A stretch of DNA of 64,000 nucleotides from JACKIP01 sp963710165 (lineage in GTDB: Bacteria > Pseudomonadota > Alphaproteobacteria > Micavibrionales > Micavibrionaceae), in NCBI GenBank assembly GCA_963710165.1, contig CAVPYZ010000001.1, positions 490,393-554,392 on the forward strand, read 5' to 3'. This document shows, one piece after another, positions 1 to 8,940 of the stretch. Each line of letters opens with the position of its first letter. Position 1 is the stretch's first letter. The notes beneath the pieces were generated by a model. It worked only from the letters and a program-made list of their open reading frames with translations. It was not told where the DNA came from and did no database searches. The position numbers and the translations under genes were made by a program.

Positions 1-1
1 A

Positions 2-172
2 GTTGGCGCAGGTAAGGAAAAACCCTATGCTAAAAACGGCGCGGTTGCGATCGGCACATTTATGAACGTGACACTTTCAACAGATCACAGATCAGTTGAC
101 GGCGCTGTCGGAGCAGAATTTTTGAAAGTCTTCAAACGCCTGATCGAAAATCCAATTTTGATGATGACGTAA
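2..172 (+). CDS. pdhC: Dihydrolipoamide acetyltransferase (E2), C-terminal fragment
   Basis: This is the last 56 codons of the E2 acyltransferase of a 2-oxoacid dehydrogenase complex; the rest lies upstream of the window. The fragment contains STDHRSVDGAVGAEFL, the catalytic-domain signature (DHRxxDG) with the His and Asp used in acetyl transfer to CoA, and ends in the usual ENPILM-type tail. With lpdA (E3) and lipA (lipoyl synthase) just downstream, it is most likely the pyruvate dehydrogenase E2. The motif alone does not exclude a 2-oxoglutarate or branched-chain E2; gene order in Alphaproteobacteria favours pdhC. Confidence 0.9.
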   Translation, partial: VGAGKEKPYAKNGAVAIGTFMNVTLSTDHRSVDGAVGAEFLKVFKRLIENPILMMT

Positions 173-199
173 CCTATTTTAACTAAAAAGGATAAAACT

Positions 200-370
200 A
201 TGAAAAAAACAATCATAATAGCGGCATTTTGCCTCATTTACACAAGCGGTCTTACAGCTTGCAAAACTACAGTCCAAGACGGACCACGTAAAGTTGTTGT
301 TGAAGATAATGATAGTAGCAGCGATAGAAATTTTTGTCCTCCGGGCCACGCAAAAAAAGGATGGTGTTAA
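200..370 (+). CDS. Small putative lipoprotein with CPPGHAKKGWC tail
   Basis: A 56-residue ORF with an ATG and a purine-rich AAAAAGGAT ribosome site about 8 bases upstream. It starts with MKK and a hydrophobic stretch ending in SGLTAC, a good lipobox, so the mature protein would be a lipid-anchored peptide of about 36 residues. The middle is acidic and serine-rich (EDNDSSSD). The C-terminus is CPPGHAKKGWC, with two cysteines bracketing a PPGxAKK motif seen in small exported proteins of Proteobacteria. Function is unknown. It sits between the E2 gene and a NIPSNAP gene and may be cotranscribed with them. Confidence 0.65.
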   Translation: MKKTIIIAAFCLIYTSGLTACKTTVQDGPRKVVVEDNDSSSDRNFCPPGHAKKGWC

Positions 371-376
371 GAAATC

Positions 377-673
377 ATGATCATAGATCATCGCACTTAT
401 AATATTCTTCCGCGTCTCACGTCGCGATACATGGAAATATTTAAGACACAATGCGTGCCGATTAATCGTAAATATTTCGGGCAAGAGGTTGGCATTTATT
501 TAACTGAAGTTGGGCCACAAAATCAGCTGACACATTTGTGGCAATATGATGATTACGCGGATTATGAAGTCAAACGAAAAGCGCGTGACGGCGACCCCGA
601 TTGGCCAAAATATTTAAAAGATACGGAAGGGTTATTAGTCTCTCAAGAAACGAAGTTGATCAGAAAAATCTGA
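377..673 (+). CDS. NIPSNAP family protein
   Basis: A 98-residue protein beginning MIIDHRTYNILPRLTSRYMEIF and containing the LTHLWQYDDYADYEVKRKA segment typical of NIPSNAP-type alpha/beta-barrel proteins (ferredoxin-like fold, PF07978). The usual single-domain length is about 100 residues, so it looks complete. Its biochemical role is not established; relatives occur beside metabolic enzymes. It starts 6 bases after the small lipoprotein gene and is followed 2 bases later by the acetyltransferase start, suggesting one transcript. Confidence 0.8.
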   Translation: MIIDHRTYNILPRLTSRYMEIFKTQCVPINRKYFGQEVGIYLTEVGPQNQLTHLWQYDDYADYEVKRKARDGDPDWPKYLKDTEGLLVSQETKLIRKI

Positions 674-675
674 AT

Positions 676-1182
676 ATGATTGGTATAAATTATACTCATG
701 CAAACCAAGATTATATCGGGCGCATTAACCTTGTAGATATTCGTGCCGATTTGCATACCTTTGGTAAGAATTATCCATCAAGCGGAAATGACGCCGGTTT
801 CTTAAGGGAACGTATTCAAAATAACGAAGTCTTTATTGCTTTAGATAATGAAGAGCTGGTCGCATTTATTATTTTTGAAATAAAAAATGACGAGAAGCTC
901 TGCTATATTCATCAAGTATCTGTAGCACCGGAATTCCAGCGTCAAGGCATCGCGAAAGAATTATTGAATAAAGTTATTGATGAAAGTAAAAAAGAAGGAT
1001 GCGAAATCGTTTGTTTAACAACGACTTCAAATGCACCATGGGGTGTGAATCTTTATAAAAAAACGGGTTTTGATGAGGTGTATACAAAAGATGTCAAAGC
1101 TGAAATAAAACCATATCTGAATGAATGGCTCGGATATAAACCCGAAACTAAAACGTACTTTGAACTGAAAATACAAGGATAA
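676..1182 (+). CDS. GNAT family N-acetyltransferase
   Basis: A 168-residue GNAT-fold acetyltransferase. The acetyl-CoA binding loop is visible as VSVAPEFQRQGIAKELL (Q/RxxGxA motif, about residues 85-100), followed by the NAPWGVNLYKKTGF motif B region. Its substrate cannot be told from sequence. The reading frame is open upstream to 601, but that extension lies inside the NIPSNAP gene; the ATG at 676, two bases after the NIPSNAP stop, is the sensible start although its ribosome site is weak. lpdA follows 3 bases after the stop. Confidence 0.85.
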   Translation: MIGINYTHANQDYIGRINLVDIRADLHTFGKNYPSSGNDAGFLRERIQNNEVFIALDNEELVAFIIFEIKNDEKLCYIHQVSVAPEFQRQGIAKELLNKVIDESKKEGCEIVCLTTTSNAPWGVNLYKKTGFDEVYTKDVKAEIKPYLNEWLGYKPETKTYFELKIQG

Positions 1183-1185
1183 AAA

Positions 1186-2574
1186 ATGGCTGAACAAAAT
1201 TTTGATGTGATTGTAATTGGTGGTGGCCCAGGCGGATATGTGGCAGCTATCCGTGCAGCGCAGTTAAAGATGAAAGTGGCTTTAGTGGAGCGTGAACATT
1301 TGGGCGGTATTTGCTTAAATTGGGGATGCATCCCGACAAAAGCGCTTCTTCGCACATCGGAGATTTATCATCTAATGCACCGCGCCGAAGAATTTGGCTT
1401 GAAATGTAGCGGTGTCGAATTCGATCTGCAAAAGGTGGTCGAACGTTCCCGCGGTGTGGCGTCTCAGTTATCAAACGGCATTAAACATTTGATGAAGAAA
1501 AACAAAGTGACTGTCTTTGACGGTGAAGCTAAGCTGAAAGGAAAAGGCAAAATATCCATAAATGATAAGGATGAAATCTCCGCCAAGAATATTATTATTG
1601 CCACAGGGGCACGCGCGCGTATCTTGCCGGGCCTAGAGCCTGATGGAGAGCTTGTCGTAACATATAAAGATGCAATGACGCCTAAAACAATGCCGAAAAA
1701 ACTATTGGTTGTTGGATCTGGCGCAATCGGAATCGAATTTGCCAGCTTCTATAGAACTATGGGCGCAGAGGTGACAGTTGTAGAAGTGATGGATCGTGTT
1801 CTTCCTGTCGAGGACGCCGAAATTTCTAAGCTGGCGCATAAATCGTTTGAGAAACAGGGCATGAAAATTATCACCAATGCCATGGTAAAGAAGCTGGACA
1901 AAACAAAAAAAGATGTAACAGCGCATATTGAAATTAAAGGAAAAATTGAAAAGCAAACGTTTGATCGTGTGATCATGGCTGTTGGTATTGTTGGCAACAC
2001 AGAAAATATTGGTCTTGATAAGACCAAAGTTAAAACAGATCGCGGGCATATCGTCACCAATGAATGGATGGAAACAGCTGAAAAGGGTGTTTACGCCATT
2101 GGTGATGTAACAGGCGCGCCATGGCTTGCCCATAAAGCGTCACATGAAGCTATTATTTGTATCGATAAGCTGGCAGGGCAAAAAGGTGTCCACCCAATGA
2201 ATAAATCTAATATTCCGGGCTGTACCTATTGCCATCCACAAGTTGCGAGTGTTGGCTTAACCGAAGAGAAAGCAAAAGAAGCCGGGCATAAGATTAAGGT
2301 TGGTCGTTTTCCGTTCATGGCGAACGGAAAGGCTATTGCACTCGGAGAGCCGGAAGGCCTCGTTAAAACAATCTTTGATGAAAAAACAGGTGAGCTGCTT
2401 GGCGCACATATGATCGGTGCGGAAGTGACTGAATTAATTCAGGGCTATGTGATAGGAAAAACCGCAGAATTGGTTGAAGAAGATTATATGCACACCATTT
2501 TCCCACACCCAACATTGTCCGAAATGATGCATGAATCTGTTTTAGATGCATATGCACGTGCAATTCACTTTTAA
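1186..2574 (+). CDS. lpdA: Dihydrolipoyl dehydrogenase (E3)
   Basis: Flavoprotein that reoxidises the dihydrolipoyl group of E2 with NAD+ in the pyruvate dehydrogenase (and probably 2-oxoglutarate) complex. At 462 residues it has normal length. Visible features are the FAD Rossmann motif GGGPGGYVAAIRAAQL at residues 12-27, the redox-active disulfide CLNWGC (C43, C48), a second dinucleotide motif VVGSGAIGIEF for NAD, the AIGDV FAD site, and the C-terminal FPHPTLSE carrying the catalytic His-Glu pair. It lies between the E2 end and lipA, matching the lipoylation pathway. Confidence 0.96.
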   Translation: MAEQNFDVIVIGGGPGGYVAAIRAAQLKMKVALVEREHLGGICLNWGCIPTKALLRTSEIYHLMHRAEEFGLKCSGVEFDLQKVVERSRGVASQLSNGIKHLMKKNKVTVFDGEAKLKGKGKISINDKDEISAKNIIIATGARARILPGLEPDGELVVTYKDAMTPKTMPKKLLVVGSGAIGIEFASFYRTMGAEVTVVEVMDRVLPVEDAEISKLAHKSFEKQGMKIITNAMVKKLDKTKKDVTAHIEIKGKIEKQTFDRVIMAVGIVGNTENIGLDKTKVKTDRGHIVTNEWMETAEKGVYAIGDVTGAPWLAHKASHEAIICIDKLAGQKGVHPMNKSNIPGCTYCHPQVASVGLTEEKAKEAGHKIKVGRFPFMANGKAIALGEPEGLVKTIFDEKTGELLGAHMIGAEVTELIQGYVIGKTAELVEEDYMHTIFPHPTLSEMMHESVLDAYARAIHF

Positions 2575-2592
2575 ATATTTTATAATCTAAAA

Positions 2593-2961
2593 ATGGCAAA
2601 TAATAAAAAAGACAGTTCAGGAAGTGGCGTCGCATTACTTGTTCTTGCAGGTGGTTTTTTATTAATCATTCTGGCGGCCGTTTTTTCGACCTCACACCCG
2701 CTTGATTTTATTGTAAACTTTTTTGCAACCTTGACAGGTTATATTTTTATTATAGCTCTGTTATGCATTGCTGCATCTATCTTCATTTATTATTGGAAAA
2801 TAGGAGCAGCTGACCCAGATAAAACCTTGTCTGAAGCGACAAGAGACAATTTAGAATATTCGAGGGATATAACAGAAGATATTAAATATAAAGCAAAAGA
2901 ATTTTATGCGGATTACAAGCAACGTGTAAAAGAAGCAGAAGAAGATAATAAATCTGAATGA
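2593..2961 (+). CDS. Small membrane protein, unknown function
   Basis: A 122-residue protein with two hydrophobic helices (about residues 13-32 and 45-68) separated by a short loop, then an acidic/basic cytoplasmic tail predicted to be helical (residues ~78-122, rich in E, D, K). No family recognised. Its stop overlaps the lipA start in an ATGA arrangement, implying translational coupling with lipoyl synthase. A membrane organiser or a simply cotranscribed gene are both possible. Confidence 0.7.
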   Translation: MANNKKDSSGSGVALLVLAGGFLLIILAAVFSTSHPLDFIVNFFATLTGYIFIIALLCIAASIFIYYWKIGAADPDKTLSEATRDNLEYSRDITEDIKYKAKEFYADYKQRVKEAEEDNKSE

Positions 2962-3917
2962 CATATAACACAGACTTACTGGATCGCACCAAGCGCCATC
3001 GTGAGAAGCAGAAAAATCCGGATCGTCCCATGGGTAAAAAACCGGATTGGATCAAAGTTCGTGCGCCACAAGGAAAAGTGTACGAAGAAACCAAAGCCAT
3101 TGTGCGCAAACAAAAATTAACCACAGTTTGTGAAGAAGCCGGGTGTCCCAATGTGGGTGAATGTTGGAATAAACAGCATGCAACATTTATGATCATGGGC
3201 GAAATATGCACGCGTGCCTGTTCGTTTTGTAATGTGGCGACGGGCAAACCTGATGTTCTAGATCAAATGGAACCACTTCGCGTTGGTGTTGCGGTCATGC
3301 AGATGGGATTAAAACATGTTGTAATTACATCTGTTGATCGTGATGATCTGGATGACTGCGGTGCAGAGCATTTTGAAAAGACTATTAAAGCCATTCGTTT
3401 TAAATCACCTGAAACTACGATTGAAATACTTCCTGGTGATTTTAAAGGAAATCTGACCTCGATTGACCGTGTCATCGCGGCGCAACCAGATGTCTTTAAT
3501 CATAACCTAGAGACTGTTCCGCGCCTTTATCCCACTGTTCGACCCGGTGCGCGCTATTTCCGCTCATTGCGTTTATTAGAACGTGTAAAAGAAAAGGATC
3601 CCAAGCAATTCACAAAATCGGGCTTGATGGTTGGCCTCGGTGAAACAATGCAGGAAGTCATGCAAGTCATGGATGATATGCGCGCCGCAGGAATTGATTT
3701 CATAACAATTGGTCAATACTTACAGCCAACGCCCAAACATGCGCCTCTGGATCGTTTTTGGACTCCTGAAGAATTCAAAGAGCTAGAAACACTTGCCTGG
3801 GGGAAAGGTTTTCTGATGGTATCGGCATCACCCTTGACGCGTTCTTCCCATCACGCAGGAGAAGACTTTGCAAAATTAAAAGCATCCCGCGCCGCCAAAA
3901 TTATGGCAGCGGAGTAG
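2958..3917 (+). CDS. lipA: Lipoyl synthase
   Basis: Radical-SAM enzyme that inserts two sulfurs into octanoyl groups on E2 and GcvH lipoyl domains. The 319-residue protein contains both iron-sulfur motifs: the auxiliary cluster cysteines C58, C63 and C69 (in VCEEAGCPNVGECW) and the radical-SAM CxxxCxxC at C84, C88 and C91 (CTRACSFC). The conserved C-terminal RSSHHAG Arg-Ser-Ser motif that ligates the auxiliary cluster is present. The start overlaps the preceding gene by 4 bases. It serves the E2 encoded at the left edge. Confidence 0.97.
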   Translation: MTYNTDLLDRTKRHREKQKNPDRPMGKKPDWIKVRAPQGKVYEETKAIVRKQKLTTVCEEAGCPNVGECWNKQHATFMIMGEICTRACSFCNVATGKPDVLDQMEPLRVGVAVMQMGLKHVVITSVDRDDLDDCGAEHFEKTIKAIRFKSPETTIEILPGDFKGNLTSIDRVIAAQPDVFNHNLETVPRLYPTVRPGARYFRSLRLLERVKEKDPKQFTKSGLMVGLGETMQEVMQVMDDMRAAGIDFITIGQYLQPTPKHAPLDRFWTPEEFKELETLAWGKGFLMVSASPLTRSSHHAGEDFAKLKASRAAKIMAAE

Positions 3918-3922
3918 GCGGC

Positions 3923-4357
3923 GTGCCATCCCACTTTGAACAAAAAATTCTTCCCTATACGCCTGAACAAATGTTTGATCTGGTGGCGTCCGTTGATGAC
4001 TATAAAAAATTTGTGCCATGGTGTGTCGGTAGCCGGATTAAAAAATGGGAAGGCGATGATATTTTTTATGCCGATCTGGTTATTGGCTATAAAATGTTTC
4101 GGGAGAGGTTTTCTTCAAAAGTGCATCTTGAAAAACCAGATCGTATCCACATCCAATATTTGGAAGGTCCTCTAAAACACCTAACAAATGAATGGCGCTT
4201 TATACCGGAATGTAACGGACATTGCCGCATTGATTTTGCCGTAGAATTCGAATTCAGTAATTTTGTGTTTCAAAGTATTGTAAACGTGTTTTTCAATGAA
4301 GTCGTCAAACGTATGGTCAGTGCTTTTGAAAAGCGTGCTAATGAGTTATATGGTTAA
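3923..4357 (+). CDS. ratA: COQ10/RatA-like START-domain protein
   Basis: A 144-residue single-domain START-fold protein (polyketide cyclase/dehydrase family). It begins PSHFEQKILPYTPEQMFDLVASVDDYKKFVPWC and contains the helix-grip FxxxVxxxFxNEVVKRMVxAFEKRA end typical of Coq10/RatA proteins. In mitochondria and many bacteria these bind ubiquinone and support respiration; in E. coli RatA was described as a ribosome-association toxin. Start codon is GTG, with GGAG 8 bases upstream, 5 bases after lipA, which is its usual neighbour in Alphaproteobacteria. The 3' end overlaps convergent cinA by 20 bases. Confidence 0.85.
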   Translation: MPSHFEQKILPYTPEQMFDLVASVDDYKKFVPWCVGSRIKKWEGDDIFYADLVIGYKMFRERFSSKVHLEKPDRIHIQYLEGPLKHLTNEWRFIPECNGHCRIDFAVEFEFSNFVFQSIVNVFFNEVVKRMVSAFEKRANELYG

Positions 4358-4817
4358 GTAGAAGCGTAAGCGCTTTTTCCGCTGTTTGTGTACGGATGGA
4401 CTCACGATTACCTTCAAAATGACACTCAAATGACCCGATATAATCCTGATCTGCTATCCCTATATAGACAAGACCAACGGGCTTATCACTTGTACCGCCT
4501 GTCGGTCCCGCGACACCTGTCACACTAACCGCAAGCTGCGCTTTTGAATTTTTAAGTGCGCCACGTGCCATATTCTCTGCCGTCTCCGCACTGACAGCAC
4601 CATGAGTTTTCAAGATTTGTGATGAAACACCCAACAATTCTGTTTTTGCATCATTAGAGTAGGTCACAAAGCCGCGCTCAAAAACAGCGGATGATCCTGC
4701 GCGATCTGTCATCAGCTTTGCAATCAACCCGCCCGTACAACTCTCTGCCGTAGCAAGCATCATTTTTTTCTGTTCAAGTACTTTTGAAAGTTGTTCAACC
4801 AACAGCGATAAATTCAT
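4338..4817 (-). CDS. pncC: CinA C-terminal domain protein (nicotinamide-nucleotide amidase)
   Basis: Stand-alone CinA C-terminal domain of about 159 residues, the family expected to deamidate nicotinamide mononucleotide to nicotinate mononucleotide in NAD salvage. Signatures are MMLATAESCTGGLIAKLMTD near the N-terminus, FVTYSNDAKTELLGV, and SVTGVAGPTGGTSDKPVGLVYIG. The frame is open to a TTG at 4832; I prefer the ATG at 4817 (MNLSLLVEQL), which has GGA about 9 bases upstream. It overlaps the end of pgpA and its stop overlaps the convergent ratA end. Confidence 0.9.
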   Translation of the reverse strand: MNLSLLVEQLSKVLEQKKMMLATAESCTGGLIAKLMTDRAGSSAVFERGFVTYSNDAKTELLGVSSQILKTHGAVSAETAENMARGALKNSKAQLAVSVTGVAGPTGGTSDKPVGLVYIGIADQDYIGSFECHFEGNRESIRTQTAEKALTLLLNHITH

Positions 4818-5328
4818 GATATCCATATCCAACCGCTGTAAAACAAAGCGCCGCGGCGATCCCTGCTAAAACGTCATCTATCATGACACCCATGCCGCCT
4901 TTAATATTTTTGTCTGCTAATGAAATCGGCCAAGGCTTTAAGATGTCAAAAAAGCGAAATAAAACAAAGCCGATCACCGGCTGCATCCATCCGGTCGCAT
5001 AAAGCGGCGTTCCGGAATTTTGGAATACCCACACGAGGGGTATCAGTGTCACCATTATGCCCACGACTTCATCAATCACAATTCTTTTTGAGTCATGGGT
5101 CTTGTGGTCTTTATCAAATTTATCAGCAGAGATGACACCAAGTAGAAAGAGCGCAAGGGTGAACGAGGCGTAATATAAAATTGAGATATTTTGCTCAAAA
5201 TAATGATGCCAATTTAAGAAGAGCAGATAGATAAATAATAAGCCCCCAAGCGTGCCCCATGTGCCGGGCGCTTTCGGTATGCGTCCCAGATATCCCCATG
5301 TGGCGAAAAGATCGTTAAGCTGTTTCAT
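4795..5328 (-). CDS. pgpA: Phosphatidylglycerophosphatase A
   Basis: Membrane phosphatase removing the terminal phosphate from phosphatidylglycerophosphate to give phosphatidylglycerol. The 177-residue protein has the family start (LFATWGYLGRIPKAPGTWGTLGGLLF), the acidic IDEVVGIMVTLI segment, and a second acidic motif GVMIDDVLAGIAAAL near the C-terminus, within about four hydrophobic helices. It overlaps ispDF by 14 bases and cinA downstream, forming a tight three-gene reverse-strand operon. Confidence 0.93.
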   Translation of the reverse strand: MKQLNDLFATWGYLGRIPKAPGTWGTLGGLLFIYLLFLNWHHYFEQNISILYYASFTLALFLLGVISADKFDKDHKTHDSKRIVIDEVVGIMVTLIPLVWVFQNSGTPLYATGWMQPVIGFVLFRFFDILKPWPISLADKNIKGGMGVMIDDVLAGIAAALCFTAVGYGYHEFIAVG

Positions 5329-6503
5329 ATCTGTTTATATTAGCGCATATTGTAGCCTGACACGCAATCCCTTCTCCTCGTCCTGTAAAACCCAGCTTTT
5401 CAGTTGTTGTTGCTTTGACATTCACTTGTGCGGGAACAATATCGAGCAGCGATGCAATCGAATCACGCATTTCATAGCGCCTGTCTTTTAATTTTGGTGT
5501 TTCGCAGATCAGAGTAATGTCGATATTATGAATTTCACCGCCTTTATTTGTAAGCATTTTGTGAGCCTCTTCTAAGAAAAAGCGACTATCTTTATCCTTC
5601 CACATATCATCGGACGGTGGAAAATGAAGCCCGATATCGCCTTCACCGATCGCGCCTAATAAAGCATCTGTCAGCGCATGTAAAACTACGTCACCGTCTG
5701 AATGTGCTGTCAGGTTCCTGTTATGTGGCACGTCAATGCCACCGAGGCGAATGGACGTCACTGTTTCATTTCCAAATGCATGAACATCAAACCCTTGCCC
5801 CATAACAATCATTTTATTTTGCGACATTATATCCTCTGCTTCTTTTAAATCTTCGGGCCATGTAATTTTTATATTCGGGCTACTACGCTTTACGACTTTA
5901 GTTTTATGCCCATCCGCCTCCATCACACCGCAATCATCTGTAAAATTATCATCCTCTCTAAATTTTTCATGAGCGGCGAGAAGGTCGTCAAAAATAAATC
6001 CTTGAGGCGTTTGAAGTGCCCAGCAATTCGTGCGATCAATTTTATCTGTCAGATTAAAATGTTCATCTACACGACGAATAGTTTCAGGGATAGGTTTTCC
6101 AAGAAGTAGCGGAGGACGCCGTTTCCAGAGTTTGCAGCAATTGATCAATATCATCATGCGAAAGAAAAGGGCGCGCCGCATCATGAACCAATATGACACG
6201 CGGTTTATCATTTTGATCAAAGCTCTTTAAGCCTTTGTAACAACTTTCTTTTCTAGAAATGCCACCATTAATAGCGGGGGGCAAATTCAGGTCGGAAACA
6301 GCATTATGATATAAATCGGTCTGGTCTGGATTTATCACAACTCTAATAGTTTGACAGCTTTGGTGAGACATAAAAACATCTATCCCATGACGCAGAACAG
6401 GTTTCCCGCATAAAGTTTGATATTGTTTTGGCGTGTCCTGTCCAAAGCGTGATGCGGAACCTGCGGCAAGGATTAAAACACTAAAGAGCTGATTTTTCTG
6501 CAT
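5315..6503 (-). CDS. ispDF: Bifunctional IspDF (frameshifted in this sequence)
   Basis: Fusion of MEP cytidylyltransferase (IspD) and 2-C-methyl-D-erythritol 2,4-cyclodiphosphate synthase (IspF), two steps of isoprenoid synthesis. IspD starts at ATG 6503 with LILAAGSASRFG and has VHDAARPF; its C-terminal part (KPIPETIRRVDEHF, WALQTPQGF) lies in another frame. IspF follows from MGQGFDVHAFG, with AHSDGDVVLHALTDALLG and the KATTTEKLGFTGRGEG end. The frame changes between about 6085 and 6120 and is restored by removing one base. IspD is normally essential, so this is more likely a sequence error than a dead gene. Alphaproteobacteria commonly carry this fusion here, divergent from the ntr genes. 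Confidence 0.9.
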
Positions 6504-6603
6504 ATAAATTTGAATTTGGCACAACTCCCTCTTGCAAAAAAGAGGAAACTTGCAGATATTGAGTGTGTGACAAAAAATCAACACTTTCCATTGAAAGAAG
6601 ATT

Positions 6604-8916
6604 ATGAGTTTTTTGGCGGGAGCATACAGATATACACCGCGAATAAGGAGTAAAAGCTCAACCGGTAAAGCCTCTTGGGAGAGGATTGTCGCATTCTGTC
6701 TTATTTTTGTCGCAGTCCTTTTTGCCACAATAACTTATATGGTCATGGCTGAAATTGTGCCTGTTGATAATAACTCGCAAGTGATTATCTGGCTGTTGAA
6801 CCTTGATATTATCATATTGTTATTGCTTGTTTGTTTGACTGCCAACAGGTTGATTGCGTTGTGGTCCAACCGTCGAAAGGGCGTGGCAGGATCAAAACTT
6901 CAGACGCGTCTTGTGTTGATTTTCAGTGTTCTTGCCGCTGTTCCGGCGATTATTATGACGGTTTTTTCTGCCTATTTTTTCCATTATGGTATTCAAACAT
7001 GGTTTAGCGAACGTGTACGAACCGCTGTCTCGGAATCTCGCGCCGTTGCTGAAGCCTATCTTGATGAACATCAGGCGGTCATTCGTGCAGATATTCTAGC
7101 CATGGCAGAGGATTTAAATCGTAATGCCCAACAGTTAAAAGCAAATCCTCAAGGATTTGAGCGATACATAAAAACACAAATTAAATTCCGTAATTTCGCT
7201 GAAGCCGTTGTGTTCAGCAAAGGACAAAATATTTATGCGCAAACCGGTTCGGAAGGATTGCCGGTCAACCTATCCCCCGAAGAGGTTCTGAAAGAAGCGG
7301 AGCGTGGAAAAGTTGTCTTAATGACAGCCCCAAATGAAGATCGTGTTCGCGCGCTGGTAGAGTTAGAAGGGTTTGATGATTCATATCTGTATGTTGCACG
7401 TATTGCCGACCCGACGGTTTTGGCACGTGTTAACCTTACACGCGCAGCGGCGGAGCGATATGACGATCTGCAGAAAAGCTATTCTGATTTGCAAATCAAA
7501 TCGCTTCTTATTTTTATTGTTGTTGCGATGGTTTTATTGCTGTCTGCCGCATGGGCAGGATTGGTTTTGGCACGTCAAATGACAGATCCTGTCACTGCTT
7601 TGATCGGCGCGGCAGAGCGTGTGCGCAGCGGTGATTTAACGGTGCGTGTTCCTGAATATGAGAGCCTTGATGAACTGGATTATCTGGCGCGGGCATTCAA
7701 CCGCATGACGGACCAGATAGCAACGCAACGTGACGAATTAATCAGTGCAAATCGCCAGATGGATCATCGCCGCCGCTTCACCGAAGCTATTCTGGCGGGG
7801 GTATCGGTCAGCGTGATGGGGGTTGATAGTAAAGGACTAATCACCATCGCCAACCAGCCCGCAATTATTTTGTTTTCAGGAAAAAATAATAAAGAAGAAG
7901 CCGATTTGTTGGGGCGCAGAATTGGTAATGTTATTCCCGGTCTGTCACAGTTAATTGACGATGCCAGAGAAACGCCCAATCAAGTATCTCAATATGAGTT
8001 ACCATACATCAACCATTTGGGGCACAGGTTGAATTTACTGGTGCGTATGGCGTTTGAATTTGTTGGTGACGATGATCTGCGTGCCGTTATCACGTTTGAT
8101 GACATTACTGAGCTTCAATCCGCGCAACGTAAAGCGGCCTGGTCAGATGTTGCCAGACGCATCGCGCACGAGATCAAAAATCCCTTAACGCCAATACAAT
8201 TATCAGCCGAACGTCTTCGCCGTCGTTATGGTGAGCAAATCACGGATAAACCGGAAATTTTCGAGCAATGCATTGAAACAATTATCCGTCAAGTGGGCGA
8301 TATTGGCCGTATGGTCGGGGAGTTTTCTTCGTTTGCACGTATGCCCGAGCCAGATATGGAGAAAGAGAATATGGAGATTTTGATCAAAGGACTTCCTGTT
8401 TTTGCATCAACAAGCCAATAGCGACGTTGATCTGCAAATCGAAATCCATCCCGATCTAAAGCAAGAAGATATGACAGTTATGTGCGATGCCGGGCAGGTA
8501 AGTCAAGCCGTTACAAATCTGGTTCAAAATGCGATTGATTCGGTTTTGGATCATCATGAAAAGAAACAGAATGCTAAACTATGTATCTGGGTCACTCGAG
8601 GAAGAAAATGTCTTAAATATCCTTGTGAATGATAATGGTCCCGGCCTACCCGAAGGAACAAATCTGGCAAAACTGACAGAACCATATGTGACTTTTAAAG
8701 AAAAGGGAACGGGCTTGGGGCTTGCCATCGTCAAAGAAAATTATGGAAGATCATAAAGGGCAGCTTATAATCTCGCCACCGCATGTTGTATCTCTGTGGG
8801 ATCATCACAAGCTTCTATCCGGTGCCGCTATCGGGATGCAATTTCCGATTTATAATGAAAAAACCGATCAGGGCGCGATATCAGAACAAGATCATAAAAA
8901 GGTTAATGTGGCATAG
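6604..8916 (+). CDS. ntrY: NtrY sensor histidine kinase (three frameshifts in this sequence)
   Basis: Membrane sensor kinase partner of NtrX, linked in Alphaproteobacteria to nitrogen metabolism, redox sensing and envelope functions. Visible are N-terminal transmembrane helices, a ~150-residue periplasmic region, another helix near residue 310, a HAMP domain (LARQMTDPVTALIGAAERVRSGDL), a PAS domain, and the dimerisation box DVARRIAHEIKNPLTP with the phospho-His. The ATPase domain is broken into frames: N-box LVQNAIDSV, then DNGPGLPEG and KGTGLGLAIV, then KIMEDHKGQL. The shifts map near 8399-8404 (run of five T), 8588-8600 and 8738-8746; each is repaired by removing one base. The next gene, ntrX, is intact. 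Confidence 0.88.
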
Positions 8917-8940
8917 ATGAAAGTTATAGGGTCAAAATGA

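Noticed and set aside
5315..6728. Two separate genes for the ispD and ispF regions, each with its own upstream extension
   Set aside because: The extensions are unlike IspD or IspF; joining the frames with a one-base change gives a standard IspDF protein.
8402..8916. Three small genes downstream of a shortened ntrY
   Set aside because: Each encodes a consecutive piece of the histidine-kinase ATPase domain (N-box, G1 box, G2 box, C-terminal strand), so they are one gene.
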